DNA from: an uncultured Bacteroides sp.
GTDB taxonomy: Bacteria; Bacteroidota; Bacteroidia; Bacteroidales; Bacteroidaceae
Assembly: GCA_900544675.1 (NCBI GenBank)
Contig: UQVZ01000030.1
Location: 1-40,074 of the forward strand
Direction: 5' to 3'
DNA: 40,074 bases
Numbering within the stretch: the first letter of the stretch is position 1; each line of letters starts with the position of its first letter. Of this stretch, positions 16,782 through 24,516 are shown one piece after another. Position numbers and translations under genes: made by a program. A model generated the notes under the pieces. It was given only the letters and a program-made list of their open reading frames with translations. It was not told the DNA's origin and did not search any database.

Positions 16782-16868
16782 GGAGAGATGCCGGAGTGGT
16801 CGATCGGGCCGCACTCGAAATGCGGTGAACGGGTAACTGTTCCCAGGGTTCGAATCCCTGTTTCTCCG
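16782..16868 (+). tRNA. tRNA-Ser (anticodon CGA)
   Basis: A class II tRNA of 87 nt. The acceptor GGAGAGA pairs with TTTCTCC (16861-16867) plus discriminator G. The anticodon loop CTCGAAA (16814-16820) gives CGA (16816-16818), reading UCG. The variable arm is long and the T arm is GGGTTCGAATCCC. CCA is not encoded. Its 3' end borders a decayed region, as is typical for integration sites. Confidence 0.95.
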
Positions 16869-16964
16869 CTGTAAAACGATAAATATCAGTAAGTTATAGG
16901 AATCAAGCCTCAATGGATTGGTTCCTATTTTTTTGCTTATTCAGGTAGATTTGTAGACCTTTTT

Positions 16965-17150
16965 TTATTGAATGTTTAGAAAATGTTTAGAGTTTCTCTG
17001 CGAATGTTTAGAGAAAATATCATTACCTGCGCATCCGTATAGCTGATGAGGATTCTCTTTGGTCCCTGCCAGATCAAAGATATACGGGTCTTTCAACAGA
17101 TAGTTGGCAAGGTCACTTTGAGGTGCAGGAAGGTTTGGACAAAGATAACT
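16965..17150 (-). pseudogene. Fragment resembling a YhcG/DUF1016 PDDEXK nuclease
   Basis: On the minus strand a 61-codon open stretch without a start codon lies between in-frame stops at 17151-17153 and 16965-16967. Its first half reads PNLPAPQSDLANYLLKDPY followed by IFDLAGTKE, close to the central motif of YhcG-type nuclease proteins (PQSDLA...KDPYIFDF). The rest does not continue the family, and three copies of AATGTTTAGA follow on the + strand (16971, 16982, 17003). YhcG proteins are often carried by mobile or defence islands. I read this as a scrap left after loss of an element at the tRNA-Ser gene. Assignment rests on one motif. Confidence 0.55.
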
Positions 17151-17239
17151 CTAACAGTTAATAATTCATGAAACCGAATGATGCTTTTAGAGTTGATTAA
17201 AACGTATTTGCGGAATTAAATTGATAAAATATTTATGTA

Positions 17240-17282
17240 GAAGAGCCATCATCGAGGTTTATCACCTTGATTTTGGCTCTTC
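17240..17282. other. Stable hairpin in the tRNA-pyrH gap
   Basis: GAAGAGCCA (17240-17248) pairs with TGGCTCTTC (17274-17282), and the inner ATCGAGGT/ACCTTGAT adds a second helix. Neither strand has a proper T run. It may end or stabilise the pyrH transcript, which reads towards it. The rest of 17283-17410 holds no gene I can support. Confidence 0.45.
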
Positions 17283-17410
17283 ACTGTTTATTGTTTCATT
17301 ATACGGACTGATAGCTGCAGGGTGTCGCGCGTGATATCATTACGGAGGATTTACAAACTCAAGTACTTGAAAGCTACGAAACAATTGCTTTGATTTTCTG
17401 CACAAGTTCC

Positions 17411-18121
17411 TTAATTATGCACCAGCGTGCCGATGTTTTCTCCTGAGATTACTTTCTTCAGGTTTCCGAGTGTATCCATATTGAATACGATGATGGGCAG
17501 GTTGTTTTCCTTGCACATGCAGGTAGCCGTCAGGTCCATTACTTTCAGACCGCGTGCCAACACCTCATCGTAGGTGATGTCATCAAATTTCTTGGCAGTC
17601 GGGTCCTTTTCCGGGTCGGCTGTGTAGATGCCGTCTACGCGCGTTCCCTTCAGCATCACGTCGGCTTCTATTTCGATGCCGCGCAATGAAGAACCCGTAT
17701 CTGTGGTAAAGAACGGATTGCCTGTGCCTGCCGACATGATGACCACTTCACCGTTTTCCATTGCTTCAATGGCTTTCCATTTCGAGTAAAATTCGCCAAT
17801 AGGCTCCATGCGGATGGCTGTCAGCACACGGGTCTTTACACCATTGGCTACCAGTGCCGAGCTTAGTCCCAGGCTGTTGATGACGGTAGCCAGCATACCC
17901 ATTTGGTCGCCTTTTACCCGGTCGAATCCTTTTCCTGCACCGCTCAGCCCACGGAAGATATTACCTCCGCCGATGACGATGCCGATTTGCACACCCATGT
18001 CATGTATTTCCTTGATTTGTTGGGCATATTCTCCCAGCCGTTTTTCGTCTATACCATACTTTTTTTCTCCCATCAGGCTTTCGCCGCTTAGTTTCAACAG
18101 GATGCGTTTAAATTTTGCCAT
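17411..18121 (-). CDS. pyrH: UMP kinase
   Basis: A 236-residue enzyme of the amino-acid kinase fold that converts UMP to UDP with ATP in pyrimidine biosynthesis. The family pattern is complete: KRILLKLSGESLMG at the start, IGIVIGGGNIFRG (UMP-binding loop), DQMGMLATVINSL, GTGNPFFTTDT (phosphate binding) and ADPEKDPTAKKF near residue 160. The length is standard. It is cytosolic and essential in most bacteria. In many genomes it neighbours frr; here it stands alone, with the tRNA-side scar downstream and a non-coding region upstream. Confidence 0.96.
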   Translation of the reverse strand: MAKFKRILLKLSGESLMGEKKYGIDEKRLGEYAQQIKEIHDMGVQIGIVIGGGNIFRGLSGAGKGFDRVKGDQMGMLATVINSLGLSSALVANGVKTRVLTAIRMEPIGEFYSKWKAIEAMENGEVVIMSAGTGNPFFTTDTGSSLRGIEIEADVMLKGTRVDGIYTADPEKDPTAKKFDDITYDEVLARGLKVMDLTATCMCKENNLPIIVFNMDTLGNLKKVISGENIGTLVHN

Positions 18122-18152
18122 AGTCAGAATCTTTTTATGTTAGATGTTTTAG

Positions 18153-18160
18153 CAAAGGTA
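18153..18160 (-). promoter_or_regulatory. -7 element upstream of pyrH (TACCTTTG)
   Basis: TACCTTTG on the minus strand matches TAnnTTTG, 31 bp before the start codon. No clear TTTG lies 19-20 bp further upstream. Confidence 0.6.
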
Positions 18161-18238
18161 AAAAATAAATTGATAAGCTTTGAAAATAAACTGTCAGAAT
18201 GATGGGTAGTGAAGTGATTTTTCTTATATTTGCACCGT

Positions 18239-18387
18239 CTTTCTGGTACTTGCAGAAAGAATATTAAGCGTTTTGGCATTATCCGAGTTCAGGAAATCCC
18301 CAATTTCATAGTGACAACCCGGAATGATACAAGGAACGCTCTGCGTATATTGGTATCTGTCTGTCAATCATTCATTGATGACTTTTT
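18239..18387 (+). ncRNA. Candidate small RNA of about 150 nt
   Basis: A TATATTTG element (18225-18232) predicts a start near 18239. The next 21 nt form a perfect hairpin (CTTTCTG 18239-18245 with CAGAAAG 18253-18259). AGCGTT (18267-18272) and AACGCT (18335-18340) enclose a second structured part. The end fits an intrinsic terminator: GTC..TCAAT (18359-18368) pairs with ATTGA..GAC (18374-18382), followed by five Ts. There is no long ORF. It matches no RNA family I can name with confidence and lacks a -33 box. Confidence 0.42.
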
Positions 18388-18402
18388 ATATATGCAATAA
18401 GT

Positions 18403-18480
18403 AGCGTGGGGCTTTATGTATTACTGTGTTGTCGAGTATGGGGATACTTCTGAACAAGTAATGCTGAAGTTCCCCACGCT
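18403..18480. other. Long stem-loop, possible structured RNA
   Basis: AGCGTGGGG (18403-18411) pairs perfectly with CCCCACGCT (18472-18480). Inside, ATTACT/AGTAAT and GTAT/ATAC (loop GGGG) continue an interrupted rod. The layout, a long imperfect hairpin of about 78 nt, recalls regulatory RNAs, but no known signature is seen and neither end has a T run. From 18481 to 18689 I see only a CCCCC/GGGGG stretch (about 18508-18519) and no gene. Confidence 0.4.
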
Positions 18481-18689
18481 TAATTCTTAAATTATATCAG
18501 GAGCAATCCCCCTTGGGGGCGGTGGGGTTGTGCATTGTTATGTTGTTTTATGGAATTTATCAAGTCTGTAAGTTTTGTCCCTTTCTGTCGGATTTCTTCG
18601 TCTGTTTCAGTTTGTGTATCATTTTTCACCGGTTGTGCTGCAAATTATATGCCAAAGCTTTTCCCTGATTCTTTTTCCGGTCTGTCGTT

Positions 18690-18884
18690 ATGAGTGAAAA
18701 GGATTTATTTTGTCGGGAAGAGGATGTGTGGAAGCGTATTGTCGGTTTGCTGGAAGAAATTCATCAGATAAAATCTTTTTTGCATCAGAACACTTGGGAT
18801 GCGATTTTGTATAAATTAGACCAGGTAGAAAAAGAATTGGAGATATTGATGATGCTTTATCGGTCCGATTCTGACAAAAAGTAA
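18690..18884 (+). CDS. Small hypothetical protein upstream of the sigma factor
   Basis: A 64-residue ORF (MSEKDLFCREEDVWKRI...) with a mostly helical, heptad-like pattern of Leu, Ile and charged residues, fitting a small coiled-coil protein. It has no signal peptide, membrane segment or recognised motif. It precedes the ECF sigma gene by 111 bp on the same strand, so co-transcription is possible, and a role with the sigma factor (for example as a partner) is only a guess. Codon use is AT-rich like the sigma gene. It could be a spurious ORF. Confidence 0.45.
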   Translation: MSEKDLFCREEDVWKRIVGLLEEIHQIKSFLHQNTWDAILYKLDQVEKELEILMMLYRSDSDKK

Positions 18885-18995
18885 CGGTTCTCTTTCCGTG
18901 TATGACAATTTTTCAGTAATTGAGACTTGCTTCCTTCTTTATGGACTTTCTGACAGGCAAGGAGGCTTGACTAAACTAGATGTAAGCGTTAAACA

Positions 18996-19505
18996 ATGGA
19001 ACAGTTTGATTTCGAGCAAGAGTTGCTCGCTATGCGTAGTATGCTCCGGTGTCTGGCATACCGGTTGACTTCGGATGCGGAGGAGGTTGACGATTTGGTG
19101 CAGGAAACCATGCTGAAAGCCCTTTCCAACCGGAAGTACTATCATGAGCATACGAATTTTAGAGGATGGGTTTATACGATAATGCGTCATCTTTTTATCA
19201 ATCATTATCGGGTAAGGAACCGGTATTCCGTATGGACCGATGTGCCGGATGACGAAGAATTGTCGTGTACGGAAGATATTGGTCAGGAAGAATGCCAGAT
19301 GGAGATATGTTTTGATTGTAAGGAACTCAGAAGGCAGATTGGTTTGTTGCCTCCGATTTACCGTGATGCCGTTTTGATGTATCTCGATGGGTTCAAGTAT
19401 CGGGAAATAGCTGATAAGACGGGCGTATCAATCAATACGGTGAAAAGCCGGATTTTCCTGGGAAAGAAATTGCTGAAAAAATTATTGGATGATTTCAGGA
19501 CATAA
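18996..19505 (+). CDS. ECF-type RNA polymerase sigma factor
   Basis: A 169-residue sigma-70 family protein with only regions 2 and 4, as in ECF sigma factors. Region 2 reads RLTSDAEEVDDLVQETMLKAL and NFRGWVYTIMRHLFINHYR. Region 4 reads LPPIYRDAVLMYLDGFKYRE followed by a helix-turn-helix with INTVKSRIFLGKKLL. Such factors direct polymerase to stress or nutrient regulons. No anti-sigma factor (FecR-like or zinc-binding) is encoded next to it, unlike most Bacteroides ECF genes that pair with FecR and SusCD loci, so its control is unclear. Confidence 0.92.
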   Translation: MEQFDFEQELLAMRSMLRCLAYRLTSDAEEVDDLVQETMLKALSNRKYYHEHTNFRGWVYTIMRHLFINHYRVRNRYSVWTDVPDDEELSCTEDIGQEECQMEICFDCKELRRQIGLLPPIYRDAVLMYLDGFKYREIADKTGVSINTVKSRIFLGKKLLKKLLDDFRT

Positions 19506-19523
19506 TCTGAAAATGACAGGAGA

Positions 19524-19562
19524 TAAAAAAACGTCGCGGCATGATTTAATATGCTGCGACGT
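19524..19562 (-). terminator. Intrinsic terminator for the gene at 19598-20245
   Basis: ACGTCGCGGCAT (19531-19542) pairs with ATGCTGCGACGT (19551-19562) with one mismatch. The seven As at 19524-19530 become a U run in a minus-strand transcript. It may also slow + strand transcription of the sigma gene. Confidence 0.85.
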
Positions 19563-19597
19563 CAGAAAGAGAGAGAGAATCTGTTGAACAGTCCGGT

Positions 19598-20245
19598 TTA
19601 GTTTTTGTTGATGCTTTTAATGACCTCCGAAGCTATTTTCGATGAACTCTTGCGGCTCGCTTTACTCAATTTGTCGCCTTTTTCCAAGTTCATGCTTGTA
19701 AAGTAATTGTTGCCTTTGGTCACTTCGTGCTGGTTACGGTCGTAGAGTGAATAACTTACGAAGTGGAACAAGGTGCGCAGCGGAGTGTCTTGCCATTTCA
19801 AGTAGTGCTTATTAAGAAAAAGTACATAGTCGGCGTCTGCTTCGTTCAACACTTTATTGTATTCGTCTTTGTTCACGTGGCTCAGGTCGGCGTATGTTTC
19901 TTCGTCTTCCCCGTCAACTTCTACATCGCTGACGAGCTCGTTTACGTTGGGAAGATTTTCGGAAGATACAAATGTATATTTTTTATTCTTGTTAGTCTGG
20001 ATGATATTGTTTGTGATGATGCGGTTATACGTATCGCCGATACTGTCTTGAGGGATTCCCGTTTCTTCTGTAATCATCGGGGCAGGGAAGTAGTTCGAGC
20101 TTACATTATCCAGTCCTACTACCAGTACCTTTACGGTCATGTCGTTCGTCTTGTTTTCTTTGTTGCTGTCTTCTGCAAATGCAGCTGTGGTGAAAGTCAG
20201 GGCTGTCAAGCCTAAAATGATGCTTTTAATCCATGTTGTTTTCAT
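19598..20245 (-). CDS. Exported protein of unknown function
   Basis: A 215-residue protein with a classic signal peptide (MKTTWIKSIILGLTALTFTT, Ala-Phe-Ala before the likely cleavage near residue 25) and no lipobox, hence periplasmic or outer-membrane associated. The mature part starts VKVLVVGLDNVSSNYF and contains an acidic stretch (DVEVDGEDEE), with a mixed alpha/beta look and DADYVLFLNKHYLKW. I do not recognise the family. It lies between two terminators, so it is probably a single-gene unit. It appears to be a native gene with normal codon use. Confidence 0.8.
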   Translation of the reverse strand: MKTTWIKSIILGLTALTFTTAAFAEDSNKENKTNDMTVKVLVVGLDNVSSNYFPAPMITEETGIPQDSIGDTYNRIITNNIIQTNKNKKYTFVSSENLPNVNELVSDVEVDGEDEETYADLSHVNKDEYNKVLNEADADYVLFLNKHYLKWQDTPLRTLFHFVSYSLYDRNQHEVTKGNNYFTSMNLEKGDKLSKASRKSSSKIASEVIKSINKN

Positions 20246-20274
20246 TTCTTTCTTCCTTTTTTAATTTGACATTG

Positions 20275-20307
20275 CAAAAATAGGGATGCCGTGTTACATC
20301 CCTATTT
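20275..20307 (-). terminator. Intrinsic terminator behind the glycerophosphodiesterase gene, overlapping a possible -7 element
   Basis: AAATAGGGATG (20278-20288) and CATCCCTATTT (20297-20307) form a perfect 11-bp stem; on the minus strand it ends in TATTTTTG. That same end (20275-20282) matches TAnnTTTG and is the only promoter-like site before the gene at 20245. Confidence 0.8.
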
Positions 20308-20393
20308 CTAATTTGTGATAATCTTGTTAAATGCGGAAGATGACTTTGGAGCATGATTTTTACTCCTTGTCCGTATGCAGCTAATACGTTTGC

Positions 20394-21152
20394 TTATTTG
20401 ACAAGCGCTTTTGCTTCCACCGGTTGGTCGGTAGTGATGTAGTCCACTTTCAGGTCGATGAGTTTCTGCATATCCGCAGTTTCGTTCACCGTCCATACAT
20501 TGACTTTCATGCCCAGGTCGTGTGCCTCTTTTACCCATTCGGGATGTTTGTCGAACACCTTATAATAATAGTCGATGCCGTTGATGCCTTTGGCTTTGAT
20601 GTCTTTCGGAGCGATATCGCTTTTCAGGTAAGCGATTTCCGATTCCGGAGTCAGCTTGACGAGCTGTTCGCACACATTCATGCTGAACGAGATGTATTCC
20701 ACTTGTTTTTCCAGCCCCATTTCTTTTACCATCTTGACGCAGTCTGCCGCAATCCGGTTTTCCTGCTCTTGAGTCTTGTGAGGTTTTATTTCGAGGATGA
20801 GTTGGATATCGGGCAATTGTTTGCCTACTTCCAGGTAGTCTTTCAGGGTAGGCAGGGTTTCGCCGTTTTTCAGCTTCAGGTCTTTCAGCTTTTCATATTT
20901 TGTTTCGGCGATAGTCATTCCGCCGATGGTGTCATCGTGGTTCACAACGATAACACCGTCTCCGGTCAGTTGTACATCAAATTCCGAACCATATACGCGG
21001 GCTTCTGCCGCTTTCTTTAAAGCCGTGATGGAGTTCTGTGCCGAACCTTCAGCCTTCCAGTATCCGCGGTGTGCGATGACCTGAGTCTGTGCTTGTGCCG
21101 CCAATGCGAAAAGTGCGCAGGCGCAAGCGAGGAAAAGTTTTCTTGTTTTCAT
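20394..21152 (-). CDS. Exported glycerophosphodiester phosphodiesterase (GDPD family)
   Basis: A 252-residue protein with a signal peptide (to about residue 21). It hydrolyses glycerophosphodiesters to glycerol-3-phosphate and an alcohol. The GDPD site is complete: AHRG with H28 and R29, GSEFDVQLTGDG with E57 and D59 (metal binding), and H72 in VVNHDD; a later ILEIKPH carries the third metal Glu. The length fits bacterial UgpQ/GlpQ-like enzymes, but this one is periplasmic. It lies 119 bp behind the Oar-like receptor on the same strand. The two may form an uptake-and-degradation pair for phosphodiesters, which is inference. Confidence 0.92.
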   Translation of the reverse strand: MKTRKLFLACACALFALAAQAQTQVIAHRGYWKAEGSAQNSITALKKAAEARVYGSEFDVQLTGDGVIVVNHDDTIGGMTIAETKYEKLKDLKLKNGETLPTLKDYLEVGKQLPDIQLILEIKPHKTQEQENRIAADCVKMVKEMGLEKQVEYISFSMNVCEQLVKLTPESEIAYLKSDIAPKDIKAKGINGIDYYYKVFDKHPEWVKEAHDLGMKVNVWTVNETADMQKLIDLKVDYITTDQPVEAKALVK

Positions 21153-21175
21153 GTTTGTTTTATGGTTTTTATTGT

Positions 21176-21265
21176 TAGGTGACTAGGTGTTAGGTGACTA
21201 GGTACTAGGTACCATTGTCACGACTATTTAAGCCTAGTCACCTGGTACCTGATACCTAGTCAACT
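21176..21265. repeat. Short tandem repeat (7-8 bp unit) and inverted copy
   Basis: Units TAGGTGAC, TAGGTGT, TAGGTGAC, TAGGTAC and TAGGTACC run without a break from 21176 to 21213. An inverted counterpart (CCTAGTCACCTGGTACC and ACCTAGTCA, 21233-21262) follows, so AGGTGACTAGG can pair with CCTAGTCACCT. It fills the gap between the Oar-like receptor and the phosphodiesterase and may act as a weak terminator or processing site. Confidence 0.75.
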
Positions 21266-21271
21266 CTTAAA

Positions 21272-24200
21272 TCAGAATGCGTATCTCAAGCCTATCTGGA
21301 ACTGGTACGGTGTACCGTTCAGGCTCGACACGCCGGTGTTCGGGTTCACGTTATATACAAACTGTTTGGTATCTTGGTCGAAGCTCTTGATAGAGTAGAT
21401 GTTCTGCTTGCCCAAGGTGTGTCCGGCACCCCAGTCTTTGTTCAGCAGGTTTGCCACATTGAAGATGTCGACCGACAATTCCAGACTGTGTTTTTTGTAG
21501 AGATTGAACTTCTTGGTAAGACGCAAATCAAGTGTGCCGTAGAAACCGTTTACACCACCGTTGCGTTCAGCCACCTTGCCAAAGCTCTTACGGATATAGT
21601 CCTTGGTGCTTTGTTCTACTTCCGGATTGTTCAAGATGTCATTGATGCCGTCGCGCAAGTATTGTGGGGTGGCTGGGTCGTTCGGGTCGTAAATGTAAGC
21701 CAAATCATTCGAATCTACAAAGTCTCCGTTCAGGTTTCCGCTTACGGCAAGCGAATAACGTGTTCCGCCGATGCCCGAGAAGCGTGCGCCGATGCTGATG
21801 CCCCAGAAAGTGGGAGCTGTTCCGTAAACCACTACTTTGTGGCGGAACTGGTTGTTGGAGTAAGTCATTTTGCTCAAGTCGCGTGGGTCGTCTACCACCA
21901 TTTGCGAGAGGGTTGCCGAGTTTGCCACGTTTCCGTTGTACGAGGTATTGTCTTTTGTATCGTTCCAGGTATAGCTTACCGAGAGCTGTCCATCCTTGAA
22001 GTATCTCCACGTTCCTTCTACCACGAAGGCGAACTGGTTGACTTTGCCTTCGCTCACCATTTCCAACACACGACCCACATTTTTGGTCTTACGGCTTTCT
22101 CTCCAGTCCACTTCACCATTGTCTTTAATGGTCTCTGCTGGCACATAAATGCCTCGGTTGCCTTCGGCTGCAAGGCGGAAGTAAGGCTGGTCTACCATGT
22201 TGCGGTCTACGTACATGTAGTTGTTCCGTCCCAAGGTCATATATCCGCCTACGGTTACTTTCAGGCGGTCGTTGAAGAAATGGGTGTACGAAAGGTTCGC
22301 CTTGTAGATGACCGGTACCTTGCAATCTGCTCCGTTTAGGTTAATGGTGGAGAGCTTTTCTATGTTCGGATTGTTGAACAGTTCTGTTCCCGGAGCCTTC
22401 GATGGATCTTGGCGATAGGCAGGGAAGTCGGGACGTAGCAGGTTAAGCAATTCATTATAGTTGGCGTTTCTCGGGTCAAGCGTTACATCGATAGATGCCG
22501 TGCGGGTTCCGTCGAACACCATGTTGTTAATCATCGCATAGTTGTTGATGTCCGAGGCAAAGATACCGCCGCCCAAACGGATGATGTCGCGGTGCTTGTC
22601 ATTGATGTCCCAGGTGATTTGCACACGGGGCTGTACCTGGAAGGTCGAAAGTCCGTTGTCGGTGCGTAAGCCTAAGTCATCGTACACGGTCTGGTTGAAT
22701 GTTCCTTTATTGAAATAGGTAGCGTTGTCCAAGCGGAGTCCGGCTATCAGCTCGAAACCGGGGAACAGCTTGGTCTGCAATTGCGCGTAAGCACCGGCGT
22801 TCATGATGTTCTGTTTCACGCGGTCGTCTGCCGTAAGGTAGAGTTCGCGTACATAACGGGAAGGGGTAAGGCTTTCAAAAGCGTCCAGTCCGTTAAAGTA
22901 GAAGCGTCCGTTGGTCTCGCTTCCGTAGCGCGAATTCATGTGGGTGTACATCAGGTCTACACCGAAAGTATAATTGATTCGTTTTGTGTTGTAATAGAAA
23001 TTGTCTACTAATTGGAGCACGTGGTTGTAGAAGTTCTCCGGGCAATAACGCTGGCCTCCTAACTGAATGTTAGTATATACGTTTTTCCCGTTTACAACCG
23101 ATTCTACATCTTCTACGATGGCACGTGGGATGTTGGCAGAGGGAAGCTCGTCGCCCGGCATTGATTTCTCTAATGTATAAAGGTGTTGCACTTTCAATTC
23201 GTTCGTGCCTCGCGGACCTACCACCGAACGCAGGGTTGCCAAGGCACTGTTGTTCAACGAGTGTACGTTTCCGTACGATTCATACATCGTGATGCTGGTA
23301 TTGTCGCCCAATCCTAAGTTGTTCATGTCGTTCACGAAGTTGTCGGTGAAGGTCAAGAGGTTGGTGGCATTGATTTGCCAGTCTAAGCGGGCGAATACGG
23401 CATCGGTGCTTTGTTTTTTATCGAATGCGCCGAATTGCGGTGTATTTGCCACGCCATATTTGTCGCGGGCGATTTGCAAGAAACGGTCGCGGGTATCTGT
23501 ACTCAAGCTATAGCGTTGCTCGTCGGTAGCGTTTTGGATATCGGCGATATAGAGTGGGCGAGAGTCTGCCTGATGGTCCCACGTAATAAAGAAGTGGGCA
23601 CGGTCTTTCACAATAGCTCCTCCCAGCGAGGCACCGAACTGGTAGGTGGAGAAGTCGTTGCTCCGCTTGTTGCCACGGATGTCATACGGGCTGGAGAGCC
23701 AGTTGGCACGTCCGTATACGAACGCACTACCGGTCAAGGTATTCGTACCCGACTTGGTTACAGTGCTTACCGTACCTCCTCCGGCACGTCCGTTAGTCAC
23801 ATCGTATTGGTTGGTCACTACCTTAAACTCACGGATAGCCTCCATGGAGATGGCGTAAGGCACTCCGTTACGGCTTGTCGTACTACCTCCCGAAGTCGGA
23901 TTCTTTGCCGTCATACCATCGATGGTATAGTTGGTAGAAGAAGCCAACTGGCCCGAAAGGCTGGAGCCGGTGCTGAGCGGGGATAGGTCGACTAGCGAAG
24001 TAAAGTTACGTCCGTTTACCGGAAGTTTTTCCAAGTCTTGTTCGGTGACTGAAGTTGCCGAACCGGTAGTGGCAATGGTATTTTTTAATGAGTTGGCAAC
24101 CACCTCCACGGCTTCCATGGTAATGGATTCTTCTTTCATCTGGAAATCGATACGCACTTGGTCGCCTTGGTTCAGGGTATATCCGCTTTTCGTCTGGTCC

Positions 24201-24469
24201 CCATATCCGATGTAGGACACCTTAATTGTGTACGGACCTCCCAACGGAAGCTGTTTGATGGTATATTCACCATTCTCGTTCGTGATAGAGCCTGTGCTGA
24301 AGCCCGTTGACTCGTTTCTTACTTGCACAGTGGCACCGATGACTCCCAAATCGGTTTCATCGGTCACAATGCCCGTAATAACGGCACGGTCATCTTGGGC
24401 AAACAAGTATCCCGGCATGATGAACAGGATACAGAGAAGCAATAACGCTTGCTTGATTTTTGTTGTCAT
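21272..24469 (-). CDS. Oar-like TonB-dependent receptor
   Basis: A 1065-residue outer-membrane protein: signal peptide (to about residue 24), carboxypeptidase-regulatory domain (about 28-115, starting DRAVITGIVTDETDLGVIGA), a plug (about 120-250) with NGRNFTSLVDLSP and GGTVSTVTKSGTNTLTGSAF, then a large barrel ending in Phe (GLRYAF). These plug motifs are typical of Oar/OmpA-related receptors, not classic SusC, and no SusD lipoprotein gene follows, so it is not a glycan-uptake pair. Ligand unknown. The downstream phosphodiesterase suggests phospholipid-derived or peptide cargo, with low confidence. Confidence 0.88.
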   Translation of the reverse strand: MTTKIKQALLLLCILFIMPGYLFAQDDRAVITGIVTDETDLGVIGATVQVRNESTGFSTGSITNENGEYTIKQLPLGGPYTIKVSYIGYGDQTKSGYTLNQGDQVRIDFQMKEESITMEAVEVVANSLKNTIATTGSATSVTEQDLEKLPVNGRNFTSLVDLSPLSTGSSLSGQLASSTNYTIDGMTAKNPTSGGSTTSRNGVPYAISMEAIREFKVVTNQYDVTNGRAGGGTVSTVTKSGTNTLTGSAFVYGRANWLSSPYDIRGNKRSNDFSTYQFGASLGGAIVKDRAHFFITWDHQADSRPLYIADIQNATDEQRYSLSTDTRDRFLQIARDKYGVANTPQFGAFDKKQSTDAVFARLDWQINATNLLTFTDNFVNDMNNLGLGDNTSITMYESYGNVHSLNNSALATLRSVVGPRGTNELKVQHLYTLEKSMPGDELPSANIPRAIVEDVESVVNGKNVYTNIQLGGQRYCPENFYNHVLQLVDNFYYNTKRINYTFGVDLMYTHMNSRYGSETNGRFYFNGLDAFESLTPSRYVRELYLTADDRVKQNIMNAGAYAQLQTKLFPGFELIAGLRLDNATYFNKGTFNQTVYDDLGLRTDNGLSTFQVQPRVQITWDINDKHRDIIRLGGGIFASDINNYAMINNMVFDGTRTASIDVTLDPRNANYNELLNLLRPDFPAYRQDPSKAPGTELFNNPNIEKLSTINLNGADCKVPVIYKANLSYTHFFNDRLKVTVGGYMTLGRNNYMYVDRNMVDQPYFRLAAEGNRGIYVPAETIKDNGEVDWRESRKTKNVGRVLEMVSEGKVNQFAFVVEGTWRYFKDGQLSVSYTWNDTKDNTSYNGNVANSATLSQMVVDDPRDLSKMTYSNNQFRHKVVVYGTAPTFWGISIGARFSGIGGTRYSLAVSGNLNGDFVDSNDLAYIYDPNDPATPQYLRDGINDILNNPEVEQSTKDYIRKSFGKVAERNGGVNGFYGTLDLRLTKKFNLYKKHSLELSVDIFNVANLLNKDWGAGHTLGKQNIYSIKSFDQDTKQFVYNVNPNTGVSSLNGTPYQFQIGLRYAF

Positions 24470-24508
24470 AATCTTTAGTTAAGTGTAAGTGTTTGTTATT
24501 TGATGCGA

Positions 24509-24516
24509 CAAAAGTA
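24509..24516 (-). promoter_or_regulatory. -7 element of the Oar-like receptor gene (TACTTTTG)
   Basis: TACTTTTG on the minus strand matches TAnnTTTG 39 bp before the start codon. The -33 region has no exact TTTG. Confidence 0.6.

Noticed and set aside
21272..24469. SusC-type glycan receptor
   Set aside because: Plug motifs are Oar-like and no SusD gene follows; the downstream gene is a phosphodiesterase.
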